From: an uncultured Bacillota bacterium
GTDB taxonomy: Bacteria > Bacillota > Dehalobacteriia > UBA4068
Reading direction: 5' to 3'
DNA length: 5,152 nt
Assembly (NCBI GenBank): GCA_934427095.1
Contig: CAKRYM010000120.1
Coordinates: 1 to 5,152, forward strand
Shown here: positions 1 to 5,152 of the stretch, in pieces
Layout: every line of letters begins with the position of its first letter
Position numbering within the stretch: position 1 is the first letter of the stretch
Program-made: the position numbers and the translations under genes
The notes under the pieces: generated by a model
What the model was told of the DNA's origin: nothing
What the model saw: the letters and a program-made list of their open reading frames with translations, nothing else
Databases searched by the model: none

Positions 1-24
1 GTTGAGGCGCTATTGCATCAATAG
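1..24 (+). CDS. possible C-terminal tail of an upstream gene (partial)
   Basis: Frame 1 reads VEALLHQ and then TAG at 22-24, with the stop touching the Shine-Dalgarno of hypA. Such a junction would match the tight packing seen at every other boundary here. Seven codons are too few to identify a protein. In hyp clusters the neighbour is often a hydrogenase maturation protease or another hydrogenase gene, but nothing in these residues proves that. The other two frames also close within the leader (TGA at 3-5, TAA at 32-34), so the true frame is not certain. Confidence 0.3.
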   Translation, partial: VEALLHQ

Positions 25-27
25 GAG
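23..27 (+). promoter_or_regulatory. Shine-Dalgarno of hypA
   Basis: AGGAG lies 9 bases before the ATG at 37. It supports that ATG, which gives the conserved MHE N-terminus, as the start. Confidence 0.8.
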
Positions 28-36
28 CGGCTAATC

Positions 37-381
37 ATGCATGAATTATCCCTTATGGACAACCTGCTTAACGCAGCTAAAGAGCAACTAGCCCCTTATT
101 CGGTAAAAAAAGTAACTGCCGTTCGGGTAAAAGCCGGTGTGTTGGCCAATATTCTGCCAGAAGCTTTTCAGTTTGCCTTTGAAACCTTAAGCCAAGGTAC
201 TTATTTTGCTGGGGCAGAGTTGCAATATGAAGAGGTACCTTTTCAGGCCGAATGTCTTCAATGTGGAACTGTTTTTTATGCGAAAAATGTCCAATCCGTC
301 TGTCCGCAATGCGGCTGTGAAAACTATACGATCCTTTCTGGCTTTGACGTCTTTTTAACGGGAATTGATTTTGAGGAATAA
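37..381 (+). CDS. hypA: HypA, hydrogenase nickel-insertion protein
   Basis: This cytoplasmic nickel metallochaperone works with HypB to load Ni into the large subunit of [NiFe]-hydrogenase after the Fe(CN)2CO group is in place. The 114-residue product has the usual family length. It begins with MHELSLM: the N-terminal Met-His-Glu is the family nickel-binding motif, with His2 as key ligand. The zinc site is made by two CxxC pairs, Cys73/Cys76 and Cys89/Cys92, in a short insert before the last strands. Cys94 is an extra cysteine just after the second pair. The ATG start is fixed by the requirement for His2 and by an AGGAG 9 bases upstream. The stop is 4 bases from hypB, its functional partner. 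A paralogue (HybF type) cannot be excluded, but the neighbouring genes favour HypA. Confidence 0.96.
   Translation: MHELSLMDNLLNAAKEQLAPYSVKKVTAVRVKAGVLANILPEAFQFAFETLSQGTYFAGAELQYEEVPFQAECLQCGTVFYAKNVQSVCPQCGCENYTILSGFDVFLTGIDFEE
373..377 (+). promoter_or_regulatory. Shine-Dalgarno of hypB, inside the hypA 3' end
   Basis: GAGGA sits 8 bases before the ATG at 386. It decides the hypB start: the in-frame TTG at 365 lies upstream of this site and has no purine-rich sequence of its own. Confidence 0.8.
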
Positions 382-385
382 CTTT

Positions 386-1060
386 ATGCGCATTGATACT
401 CAAGTAAACTTATTACAAGCAAATCAAGATTGCGCCGCAGAAAACCGGGTCTTTTTTCAAGAAAAAGGCATTTTTGCCGTGAATATGATTGCTTCTCCTG
501 GCGCTGGAAAAACTGCACTGATTGAGAGTATTCTTGGCTTGGAAGGGTGTGCAGAAGAGATTGCGGTAATCGAAGGCGATCTTGCCACGGCAAAAGATGC
601 GGAGCGGATTCGATCTAGTGGCGCCCAGGTGGTACAGATTAACACAGATGGGGGCTGCCATCTTGACGCAAAAATGATACAGAGGGTGTTACCCGCTTTT
701 GATTTGACTAAAGTCAAGTTTTTGTTAATTGAGAATGTAGGAAATCTGGTTTGTCCCAGTGCTTTTGATCTTGGAGAAGATCTACGGATGATTGTGCTCT
801 CTGTTACAGAAGGGGCAGATAAACCCAGTAAATATCCAACGACGTTTTGTAAAGCGGATGCAGTAATCTTCAATAAAATGGATCTGCTGCCTTATGTTGA
901 TTTTGACCTTTCCTTGGCGCAAAAAGATATTCTGCATTTAGCGCCACAATGTCAATTTTTTCAGACCATAGCTCGACTAGGACATGATAAGGGGATGCAA
1001 GAAATATACGCCTATCTTTGCGCCCAAAGAAACAGGAAAATGGCCTATGGAAACCGTTAG
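386..1060 (+). CDS. hypB: HypB, GTPase for hydrogenase nickel insertion
   Basis: HypB is a SIMIBI-class GTPase that couples GTP hydrolysis and dimerisation to nickel transfer with HypA in the cytoplasm. From the ATG at 386 the product is 224 residues. The P-loop ASPGAGKT spans residues 36-43. The EGD motif is at 63-65 and NKMD, the guanine-specificity motif, at 163-166. The metal site at the dimer interface is seen as Cys91-His92 in GGCHLDA and Cys123 in GNLVCP. TEGADKPSKYP at 141-151 is another family signature. The N-terminal CxxCGC motif or histidine-rich stretch found in some HypB proteins is absent, so this is the short form with only the G-domain metal site. The segment at 194-204, where the family usually has an SA(K/R)TGEGM-like loop, reads TIARLGHDKGM and is divergent. 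The gene follows hypA by 4 bases and its end overlaps hypF by 14 bases. Confidence 0.96.
   Translation: MRIDTQVNLLQANQDCAAENRVFFQEKGIFAVNMIASPGAGKTALIESILGLEGCAEEIAVIEGDLATAKDAERIRSSGAQVVQINTDGGCHLDAKMIQRVLPAFDLTKVKFLLIENVGNLVCPSAFDLGEDLRMIVLSVTEGADKPSKYPTTFCKADAVIFNKMDLLPYVDFDLSLAQKDILHLAPQCQFFQTIARLGHDKGMQEIYAYLCAQRNRKMAYGNR
1034..1037 (+). promoter_or_regulatory. Shine-Dalgarno of hypF, inside hypB
   Basis: AGGA lies 9 bases before the ATG at 1047. It supports this start over the in-frame ATG at 984, whose only AGGA is one base away and so too close to function. Confidence 0.65.
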
Positions 1061-3362
1061 ATATCGAATCGAGATCCGTGGCATTGTACAGGGAGTTGGG
1101 TTCCGGCCTTTTGTTTATCATTTAGCCGAGGCAATGGGCCTAAGTGGTCATGTACATAATGATAGCCGCGGCGTATATATTGAAATTCAAGGAAGCGAAC
1201 AAAGCTGTGCCTTGTTTTTGCACAAGCTCCAGACAGAAGCTCCGGTGGTTTCTCATATTGAGCAAATTTTTTATACGGAAATTAGTCCCAAAAATGAGGC
1301 TGGCTTTCAAATTTCCTATAGTAGTGGCCAGGGAAATCAAACATTGATTTCTCCCGATCTTGGTGTCTGTGCAGATTGCCTTAAAGATATTCAGAATCCA
1401 AACAATCGTAGATTTCACTATCCCTTTACCAATTGTACGAACTGTGGCCCTCGTTTTACCATTGTACGAGATATGCCATATGATCGCGACAATACCACAA
1501 TGCAAATTTTTCCGCTATGCCCTCAATGTCAAAGAGAATATCAAAATCCCATTGACCGGCGGTTTCATGCGCAACCTAACGCTTGTTGGATTTGCGGGCC
1601 TAATGTTCAACTGCAGTATCAGCATAACGTAAATTATGATGATAAAGCAGTAATGGTTGCTAGAGAACTCTTAACAAATGGCGGCATATTAGCGATAAAA
1701 GGTGTCGGTGGGTATCATTTGGCTTGTGACGCTAGAAATGAGGGGGCTGTTTCCCGTCTGCGACAAAAAAAGTGCCGTTGGGAAAAGCCCATGGCTATCA
1801 TGTGCCAAACGGTACAGCAAGCAGAAGCCTTTTGTTGGCTAGATGAGGAAGAAAGACAGCTTTTAACCTCCAGAAGAAAGCCCATTGTTTTGCTTAGGAA
1901 AAAAACAGCGTATGCAGAACAAATCGCCCCTAATATTTGCGGTAATGCCCCCAGGGTTGGCGTCATGTTGCCTTATACACCGCTACATTATTTATTGTTA
2001 GAGGACGGCTTCCCTCTGGTGATGACCAGCGGGAATTTTGCCGATGAACCGATTCTCTATACGGACAAAGAGGCAATACAAACCCTTGCACCTATGACAG
2101 AGGGAATATTATGGCATAACAGGGAAATTTTACGGCGCTGTGATGATAGTGTAGTGCGAATTTTCCACGGAGATGTACAGTTTTTGCGCCGCTCCCGTGG
2201 TTATGTCCCTGAACCGTTGCCTCTACCGCACAATGCTTTTCCTATTTTGGCTTGTGGTGGCGAGCAAAAAAATACCTTTACGCTGACGCGGGGGGAAAAT
2301 GCTTTCATTAGCCAACATCTAGGAGATTTGACAAATCCAGAGGCATGTGACCAATATCAGCAAGGGATAGAGGATTTTATTGACTTGTTTGCCTGTCAAC
2401 CCCAAGTCATTGCCTATGACATGCACCCTCGTTATCGTGCTACACAATATGCAAAAGAACATTTTCCCGATCGGCTTTTATTACCGATTCAACATCATCA
2501 TGCCCATTTAGCTTCTGTCTTAGCGGAATATCAAGAGCAGGATAAAGCCATTGGGCTAATCTATGATGGCACTGGCTATGGTACGGATAATACGCTTTGG
2601 GGAGGCGAAGTTTTGGTAGGGGATTTGGCAGCCTTCCATCGAAAAGCAAGCCTGTACCCTCTGCATTTGCTTGGTGGGGAAAAAGCGATTCGCCACCCCT
2701 GGCGGCTGGCCCTTTGGGTGCTTAAAGAGGCCTTTGCCGGGGATGTTTCCTATGCGGAAGCCCTAGGTTTGGCTAAGCCGGGTTGGCAAACTCTTTTGCA
2801 AATGGCAGATAAGGAAATCGTATCCCCACTTTCTTCCGGGATGGGCCGACTTTTTGATGCAGTTGCTGCTTTGTTGGGCATAAGACATGACACCACTTAT
2901 GAGGGACAAGCAGCCACGGAATTAGAAGATATTTTGCTTGATCAACCGGAAAGCACTCCTGCCTATCATTTTACTCTGCAAGAAGGAGATATTCTTCGTT
3001 TAGATTGGCGACCGGTGATTTGTGCTATGGTAAAGGACTTGCAAAATGGCGTATCTCCAGCGGTGATTTCCGCTGGGTTCCACCAAAGTGTCGTAGAGGT
3101 TTCGGTTAGGATTTGCCAGCGGATTCGAACAGAAGAAGGTCTGAACAAAGTAGTGCTTTCCGGCGGTTGTTGGCAAAATTTTTGGCTTCTTCAGCATACC
3201 GTAGCTGAGTTAGAGAAGAATGGATTTCAAGTCATGATTAATCGGAAAGTTCCCTGTAATGATGGAGGGCTTTCTTATGGACAAGCGGCTATTGCTGCAG
3301 AAAAAATAAAGCGAGGTGAAGCAAATGTGTCTAGCGATTCCCGGCAGGATTGTGGAAATTGA
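1047..3362 (+). CDS. hypF: HypF, carbamoyltransferase for hydrogenase CN ligand synthesis
   Basis: HypF uses carbamoyl phosphate and ATP to form carbamoyl-adenylate and passes the carbamoyl group to the C-terminal cysteine of HypE, the first step to the iron-bound cyanides. The 771-residue product has all four expected regions in order. An acylphosphatase-like domain (about 1-92) carries VQGVGFRPF with Arg20, and Asn38. A double zinc-finger region (108-183) has two perfect C-x2-C-x18-C-x2-C units: Cys108/111/130/133 and Cys158/161/180/183. A YrdC/Sua5-like domain follows (about 200-385; KGVGGYHLACDA, MTSGNFADEP). The Kae1-like domain (about 397-751) has the metal motif HHHAH with His483 and His487, DGTGYG with Asp507, SGGCWQN, and NDGGLSYGQA with Asp739. 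The ATG at 1047 is chosen because it places the acylphosphatase strand at the N-terminus. The start overlaps hypB by 14 bases. The last 12 codons lie inside hypC and form a tail beyond the conserved fold. Confidence 0.97.
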   Translation: METVRYRIEIRGIVQGVGFRPFVYHLAEAMGLSGHVHNDSRGVYIEIQGSEQSCALFLHKLQTEAPVVSHIEQIFYTEISPKNEAGFQISYSSGQGNQTLISPDLGVCADCLKDIQNPNNRRFHYPFTNCTNCGPRFTIVRDMPYDRDNTTMQIFPLCPQCQREYQNPIDRRFHAQPNACWICGPNVQLQYQHNVNYDDKAVMVARELLTNGGILAIKGVGGYHLACDARNEGAVSRLRQKKCRWEKPMAIMCQTVQQAEAFCWLDEEERQLLTSRRKPIVLLRKKTAYAEQIAPNICGNAPRVGVMLPYTPLHYLLLEDGFPLVMTSGNFADEPILYTDKEAIQTLAPMTEGILWHNREILRRCDDSVVRIFHGDVQFLRRSRGYVPEPLPLPHNAFPILACGGEQKNTFTLTRGENAFISQHLGDLTNPEACDQYQQGIEDFIDLFACQPQVIAYDMHPRYRATQYAKEHFPDRLLLPIQHHHAHLASVLAEYQEQDKAIGLIYDGTGYGTDNTLWGGEVLVGDLAAFHRKASLYPLHLLGGEKAIRHPWRLALWVLKEAFAGDVSYAEALGLAKPGWQTLLQMADKEIVSPLSSGMGRLFDAVAALLGIRHDTTYEGQAATELEDILLDQPESTPAYHFTLQEGDILRLDWRPVICAMVKDLQNGVSPAVISAGFHQSVVEVSVRICQRIRTEEGLNKVVLSGGCWQNFWLLQHTVAELEKNGFQVMINRKVPCNDGGLSYGQAAIAAEKIKRGEANVSSDSRQDCGN
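3313..3319 (+). promoter_or_regulatory. Shine-Dalgarno of hypC, inside hypF
   Basis: GAGGTGA precedes the ATG at 3325, with 8 bases after its GAGG core. The GTG at 3316-3318 is in the hypC frame but is part of this site. Starting there would also bury the essential Cys behind three added residues, so ATG 3325 is the start. Confidence 0.85.
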
Positions 3363-3564
3363 TCATGCGGATGCCTGTGCTGTGATTGATTATGATGGAA
3401 TACGCAAACATGCTTCACTGATGCTTTGGCCCAGTGCCAAAATTGGCGATATGGTGTTGGTTCATGCTGGGTTTGTGATTCAGAAGATAGATGAAACTGC
3501 AGCAAAAGAAATTAATCAAGTGGTAAAGGACGTTTACTTTGACGAAAATCACACCGGAAAATAA
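3325..3564 (+). CDS. hypC: HypC, hydrogenase Fe(CN)2CO assembly chaperone
   Basis: HypC is a small OB-fold-like chaperone that pairs with HypD to carry iron while CN and CO are attached, then binds the hydrogenase large-subunit precursor. The 79-residue product starts MCLAIPGRIV. Cys2 becomes the N-terminal residue after Met removal and is the known iron and large-subunit contact. The second family signature, HAGF, is at 47-50. Length is typical for HypC/HybG. The start is fixed by the Cys2 requirement and by a strong GAGGTGA upstream. The first 38 bases overlap the end of hypF and the last 26 bases overlap the start of hypD, so nearly a third of this short gene is read in two frames. A HybG-type paralogue is possible by sequence alone, but the position beside hypD supports HypC. 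Confidence 0.97.
   Translation: MCLAIPGRIVEIDHADACAVIDYDGIRKHASLMLWPSAKIGDMVLVHAGFVIQKIDETAAKEINQVVKDVYFDENHTGK
3525..3530 (+). promoter_or_regulatory. Shine-Dalgarno of hypD, inside hypC
   Basis: AAAGGA lies 8 bases before the TTG at 3539. An in-frame TAA at 3524-3526 closes the hypD frame just upstream, and none of the codons between it and 3539 is a usual start. This site and the TTG are therefore the supported initiation point. Confidence 0.75.
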
Positions 3565-4651
3565 ACAACGCTTTGCGCAATGTTTACAACAGATTCATGC
3601 AATTAGCCGTAAGCCCTTGACCATTATGGAGGTCTGTGGGACCCATACCATGAATATCGCCCGCTACGGCATTCGTGGCCTCTTACCACAACACATCCGC
3701 TTATTGTCTGGCCCCGGTTGTCCGGTTTGTGTAACGGATGAAGGTTTAATTCAACAAGCTATGCAAATTGCTAAACAACCTGATGTCATCTTAACAACCT
3801 TTGGGGATTTGATGCGAGTTCCGGCGGGGCAGGGGAGTTTACAAAGTTGTAGGGAAGCTGGTTGTGACATTCGCATTGTTCTTTCCCCGCTAGACGCTTT
3901 ACAGTTAGCCAAAGAATCCCCCAAAAAAGAAGTTGTTTTTTTTGCCGTAGGCTTTGAAACCACAGCCCCTTTGACTGCGGTAGCCGTTTCCTTGGCAGCA
4001 GAGCAAAACATTTCTAATTTCTTTGTCCTCTGTGGCCATAAAACCATGCCGCAAGCCATATGCGCCCTACTACGAGAAAACACACATATCAACGGCCTAT
4101 TGGCTCCGGGACATGTTGCGGCAATCACAGGCAGTGAGATGTTCACTTTTTTGTCCACAACCTTAGATATACCCGTGGCCATTAGTGGTTTTGCCCCATG
4201 GGAAATATTAACGGCAATTTTGGCTATTGTGCAAATGTGGGAAAGAAACCAGGCGGAATTGATTAACTGCTATCCTTCTGTTGTTACAGCTACAGGAAAT
4301 CCTACAGCAAAAGCTTATCAAGATCGGGTATTTACCACCACTGATGTGTGCTGGCGAGGGTTAGGTATCCTTCCCAATAGCGGTTTAGTCCTTCGCCCAG
4401 AATACGGTCGTTTTTCCGCAGAAAACCGATTCACCCAAGTTTTTCGGGAAATAACACCCACGACCCCCAATGGTTGTTGTTGTGGAACCATCCTGCAAGG
4501 AAAACTGCAGCCCAAACAATGCCCCCTGTTTTCCGCTACTTGTCGGCCGGATTCACCAGTTGGCCCTTGTATGGTATCTGGGGAAGGCGCCTGTGCCGCT
4601 GCATATCGCTATGAAAGAAAAATTGAACGCGAGGAAGCATATGCAAGATGA
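3539..4651 (+). CDS. hypD: HypD, Fe-S scaffold for hydrogenase Fe(CN)2CO assembly
   Basis: HypD is a cytoplasmic [4Fe-4S] protein that forms the HypCD complex on which the Fe(CN)2CO moiety is built, with cyanide delivered from HypE. The product is 370 residues, the usual length. Signatures in order are MEVCGTHT (30-37; Cys33, His36), SGPGCPVCVT (57-66; Cys61, Cys64), GFETTAP (138-144), APGHV (189-193), and the C-terminal Fe-S region. That region holds NGCCCG (Cys313-315), Cys328, Cys335, VGPCMVSGEG with Cys344, and Cys352. The start is a TTG with AAAGGA 8 bases upstream. The next in-frame ATG is codon 30, inside the conserved EVCG block, so it cannot be the start. The gene overlaps hypC by 26 bases and hypE by 11 bases. 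Three consecutive cysteines at 313-315 are one more than the expected CxC pattern. No key residue is missing. Confidence 0.97.
   Translation: MTKITPENKQRFAQCLQQIHAISRKPLTIMEVCGTHTMNIARYGIRGLLPQHIRLLSGPGCPVCVTDEGLIQQAMQIAKQPDVILTTFGDLMRVPAGQGSLQSCREAGCDIRIVLSPLDALQLAKESPKKEVVFFAVGFETTAPLTAVAVSLAAEQNISNFFVLCGHKTMPQAICALLRENTHINGLLAPGHVAAITGSEMFTFLSTTLDIPVAISGFAPWEILTAILAIVQMWERNQAELINCYPSVVTATGNPTAKAYQDRVFTTTDVCWRGLGILPNSGLVLRPEYGRFSAENRFTQVFREITPTTPNGCCCGTILQGKLQPKQCPLFSATCRPDSPVGPCMVSGEGACAAAYRYERKIEREEAYAR
4631..4635 (+). promoter_or_regulatory. Shine-Dalgarno of hypE, inside hypD
   Basis: GAGGA is 5 bases before the ATG at 4641. This supports that start rather than the out-of-frame ATG at 4648, which reaches a stop after two codons. 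Confidence 0.75.
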
Positions 4652-5152
4652 ATTGATCACCCTACAGCACGGCGATGGCGGGAGAAAGTACCATCAATTG
4701 GTTGAAAACATTTTTCGGCCAACTTTTTCTAACATTTATCTTGATCAACAATCGGATTCTGCTGTTTGTCCAGGTACAGCGGGAGACATTGCCCTAACCA
4801 CAGATAGTTTTGTGGTGCGGCCGCGGTTTTTCCCCGGCGGGAATATTGGCAGGCTAGCGGTTTGCGGCACCGTAAATGACCTTGCAGTTAGTGGTGCTAC
4901 GCCGAAATATCTGACAGTAGGCATGATATTGGAAGTTGGTTTTCCCATCGCAGAGCTAAAAGAAATTTGTTTATCTATGGCTGCCGCTGCCAATGAAGCC
5001 GGTGTTATGTTGGTTACAGGCGATACAAAAGTGGTGGAAAAAGGCTTTTGCGACGGGATCTATATCAATACTGCTGGCGTCGGCTTTTTTTCTGGCCAGC
5101 AACCAGAACCAGATGCTATCTGCGACGGAGATGTGGTTCTGTGTTCCGGTAC
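4641..5152 (+). CDS. hypE: HypE, carbamoyl dehydratase for hydrogenase CN ligand synthesis (5' part only)
   Basis: HypE accepts the carbamoyl group from HypF on its C-terminal cysteine and dehydrates it with ATP to a thiocyanate, which donates CN to iron on HypCD. The window holds 170 complete codons without a stop, roughly half of the usual 330-350 residues; the frame continues past the edge. Visible signatures of the PurM/AIRS-like fold are ITLQHGDGGR (6-15), LTTDSFVV (52-59), FFPGGNIG (63-70), LAVCGTVNDLAVSGA (72-86), VTGDTKVVEKG (125-135) and INTAGVG (142-148). The start at 4641 gives the short N-terminus typical of the family and has GAGGA upstream. It overlaps hypD by 11 bases. The catalytic C-terminal Pro-Arg-x-Cys tail lies outside the window, so activity cannot be judged here. 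ThiL or selenophosphate synthetase relatives are excluded by context and by the FFPGGNIG block. Confidence 0.96.
   Translation, partial: MQDELITLQHGDGGRKYHQLVENIFRPTFSNIYLDQQSDSAVCPGTAGDIALTTDSFVVRPRFFPGGNIGRLAVCGTVNDLAVSGATPKYLTVGMILEVGFPIAELKEICLSMAAAANEAGVMLVTGDTKVVEKGFCDGIYINTAGVGFFSGQQPEPDAICDGDVVLCSG

Larger units (their letters stand above)
37..5152 (+). other. hypABFCDE operon for [NiFe]-hydrogenase maturation (3' end outside window)
   Basis: Six co-directional genes follow each other with a 4-base gap between hypA and hypB and overlaps of 14, 38, 26 and 11 bases at the next four junctions. Each start codon has its own Shine-Dalgarno sequence, placed inside the preceding gene or just after it. 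This leaves no room for internal promoters or terminators of ordinary form, so a single transcript is inferred. The set covers the full cofactor route: CN synthesis (HypF, HypE), Fe(CN)2CO assembly (HypC, HypD) and nickel insertion (HypA, HypB). The operon start and its promoter must lie left of the window or in the 36 bases before hypA, where no convincing -35/-10 pair is seen. Confidence 0.93.

Noticed and set aside
365..385. TTG at 365 as hypB start.
   Set aside because: It lies before the GAGGA site and adds seven residues that overlap hypA without any signature. ATG 386 has correct spacing.
457..873. Minus-strand open frame of 138 codons opposite hypB.
   Set aside because: It is antisense to a conserved gene, shows no recognisable domain, and is explained by codon structure of the plus strand.
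984..1046. In-frame ATG at 984 that would lengthen HypF by 21 residues.
   Set aside because: The extra residues lie within hypB and are not part of the acylphosphatase domain. The only purine-rich stretch is one base from the ATG. ATG 1047 has AGGA at 9 bases and gives a normal HypF N-terminus.
1144..1632. Plus-strand open frames of 67 and 90 codons inside hypF.
   Set aside because: They lie in an alternative frame within the acylphosphatase and zinc-finger coding region, which is strongly conserved. Nothing recognisable is encoded.
1765..2272. Three A7 runs in hypF (1765-1771, 1899-1905, 2266-2272) as possible frameshift sites.
   Set aside because: The HypF frame continues intact with conserved motifs on both sides of each run, so neither a pseudogene nor recoding is indicated. 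AT-rich Lys/Asn codon use explains them.
3923..3943. A6 run followed by a T8 run in hypD, resembling a terminator-like or slippage site.
   Set aside because: There is no GC-rich stem, and the bases encode ordinary Lys-Lys-Glu-Val-Val-Phe-Phe codons in a conserved frame. Both shifted frames give no family sequence, so programmed slippage is not supported.
3751..4182. Minus-strand open frame of 143 codons opposite hypD.
   Set aside because: It is a shadow of hypD, with no recognisable motif and no evidence of expression signals.
4648..4651. ATGA stop-start overlap at the end of hypD.
   Set aside because: The ATG is out of frame with HypE and meets TGA after two codons. The HypE frame begins at ATG 4641.

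Overview
The window is one plus-strand block of [NiFe]-hydrogenase maturation genes in the order hypA-hypB-hypF-hypC-hypD-hypE. The first five genes are complete. hypE runs off the right edge, and a few codons of what may be an upstream gene are left at the left edge. There is no RNA gene, mobile element, repeat array, CRISPR, terminator or promoter that I can support, and no stretch longer than 36 bases lies outside a recognised gene.

The organism cannot be named from this window. By eye the DNA is moderately AT-rich. Every gene has a clear purine-rich Shine-Dalgarno sequence, and hypD uses a TTG start. Together with HypB lacking the histidine-rich or CxxCGC N-terminus of the enterobacterial protein, this would fit an anaerobic or facultative Bacillota (Clostridia or Negativicutes type), but that is inference only. 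The hypABFCDE order also occurs in many Proteobacteria, so order alone does not decide.

Layout: 1-24 possible tail of an upstream gene; 37-381 hypA; 386-1060 hypB; 1047-3362 hypF; 3325-3564 hypC; 3539-4651 hypD; 4641-5152 hypE (5' half). hypA and hypB are separated by 4 bases. All later junctions overlap, by 14, 38, 26 and 11 bases, so the cluster is almost certainly one transcript with translational coupling.

How the genes work together, from established knowledge of the families: HypF and HypE make the cyanide ligands from carbamoyl phosphate. HypC and HypD carry the iron while it receives CN and CO, and deliver Fe(CN)2CO to the hydrogenase large subunit. HypA and HypB then insert nickel. 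The hydrogenase structural genes and the C-terminal maturation protease are not in the window and are expected nearby. All signature residues I could look for are present, so this looks like a functional, conventional pathway rather than a new system. The points worth a second look are the nested gene junctions, the 38-base hypF/hypC overprint, and a divergent region near the C-terminus of HypB.
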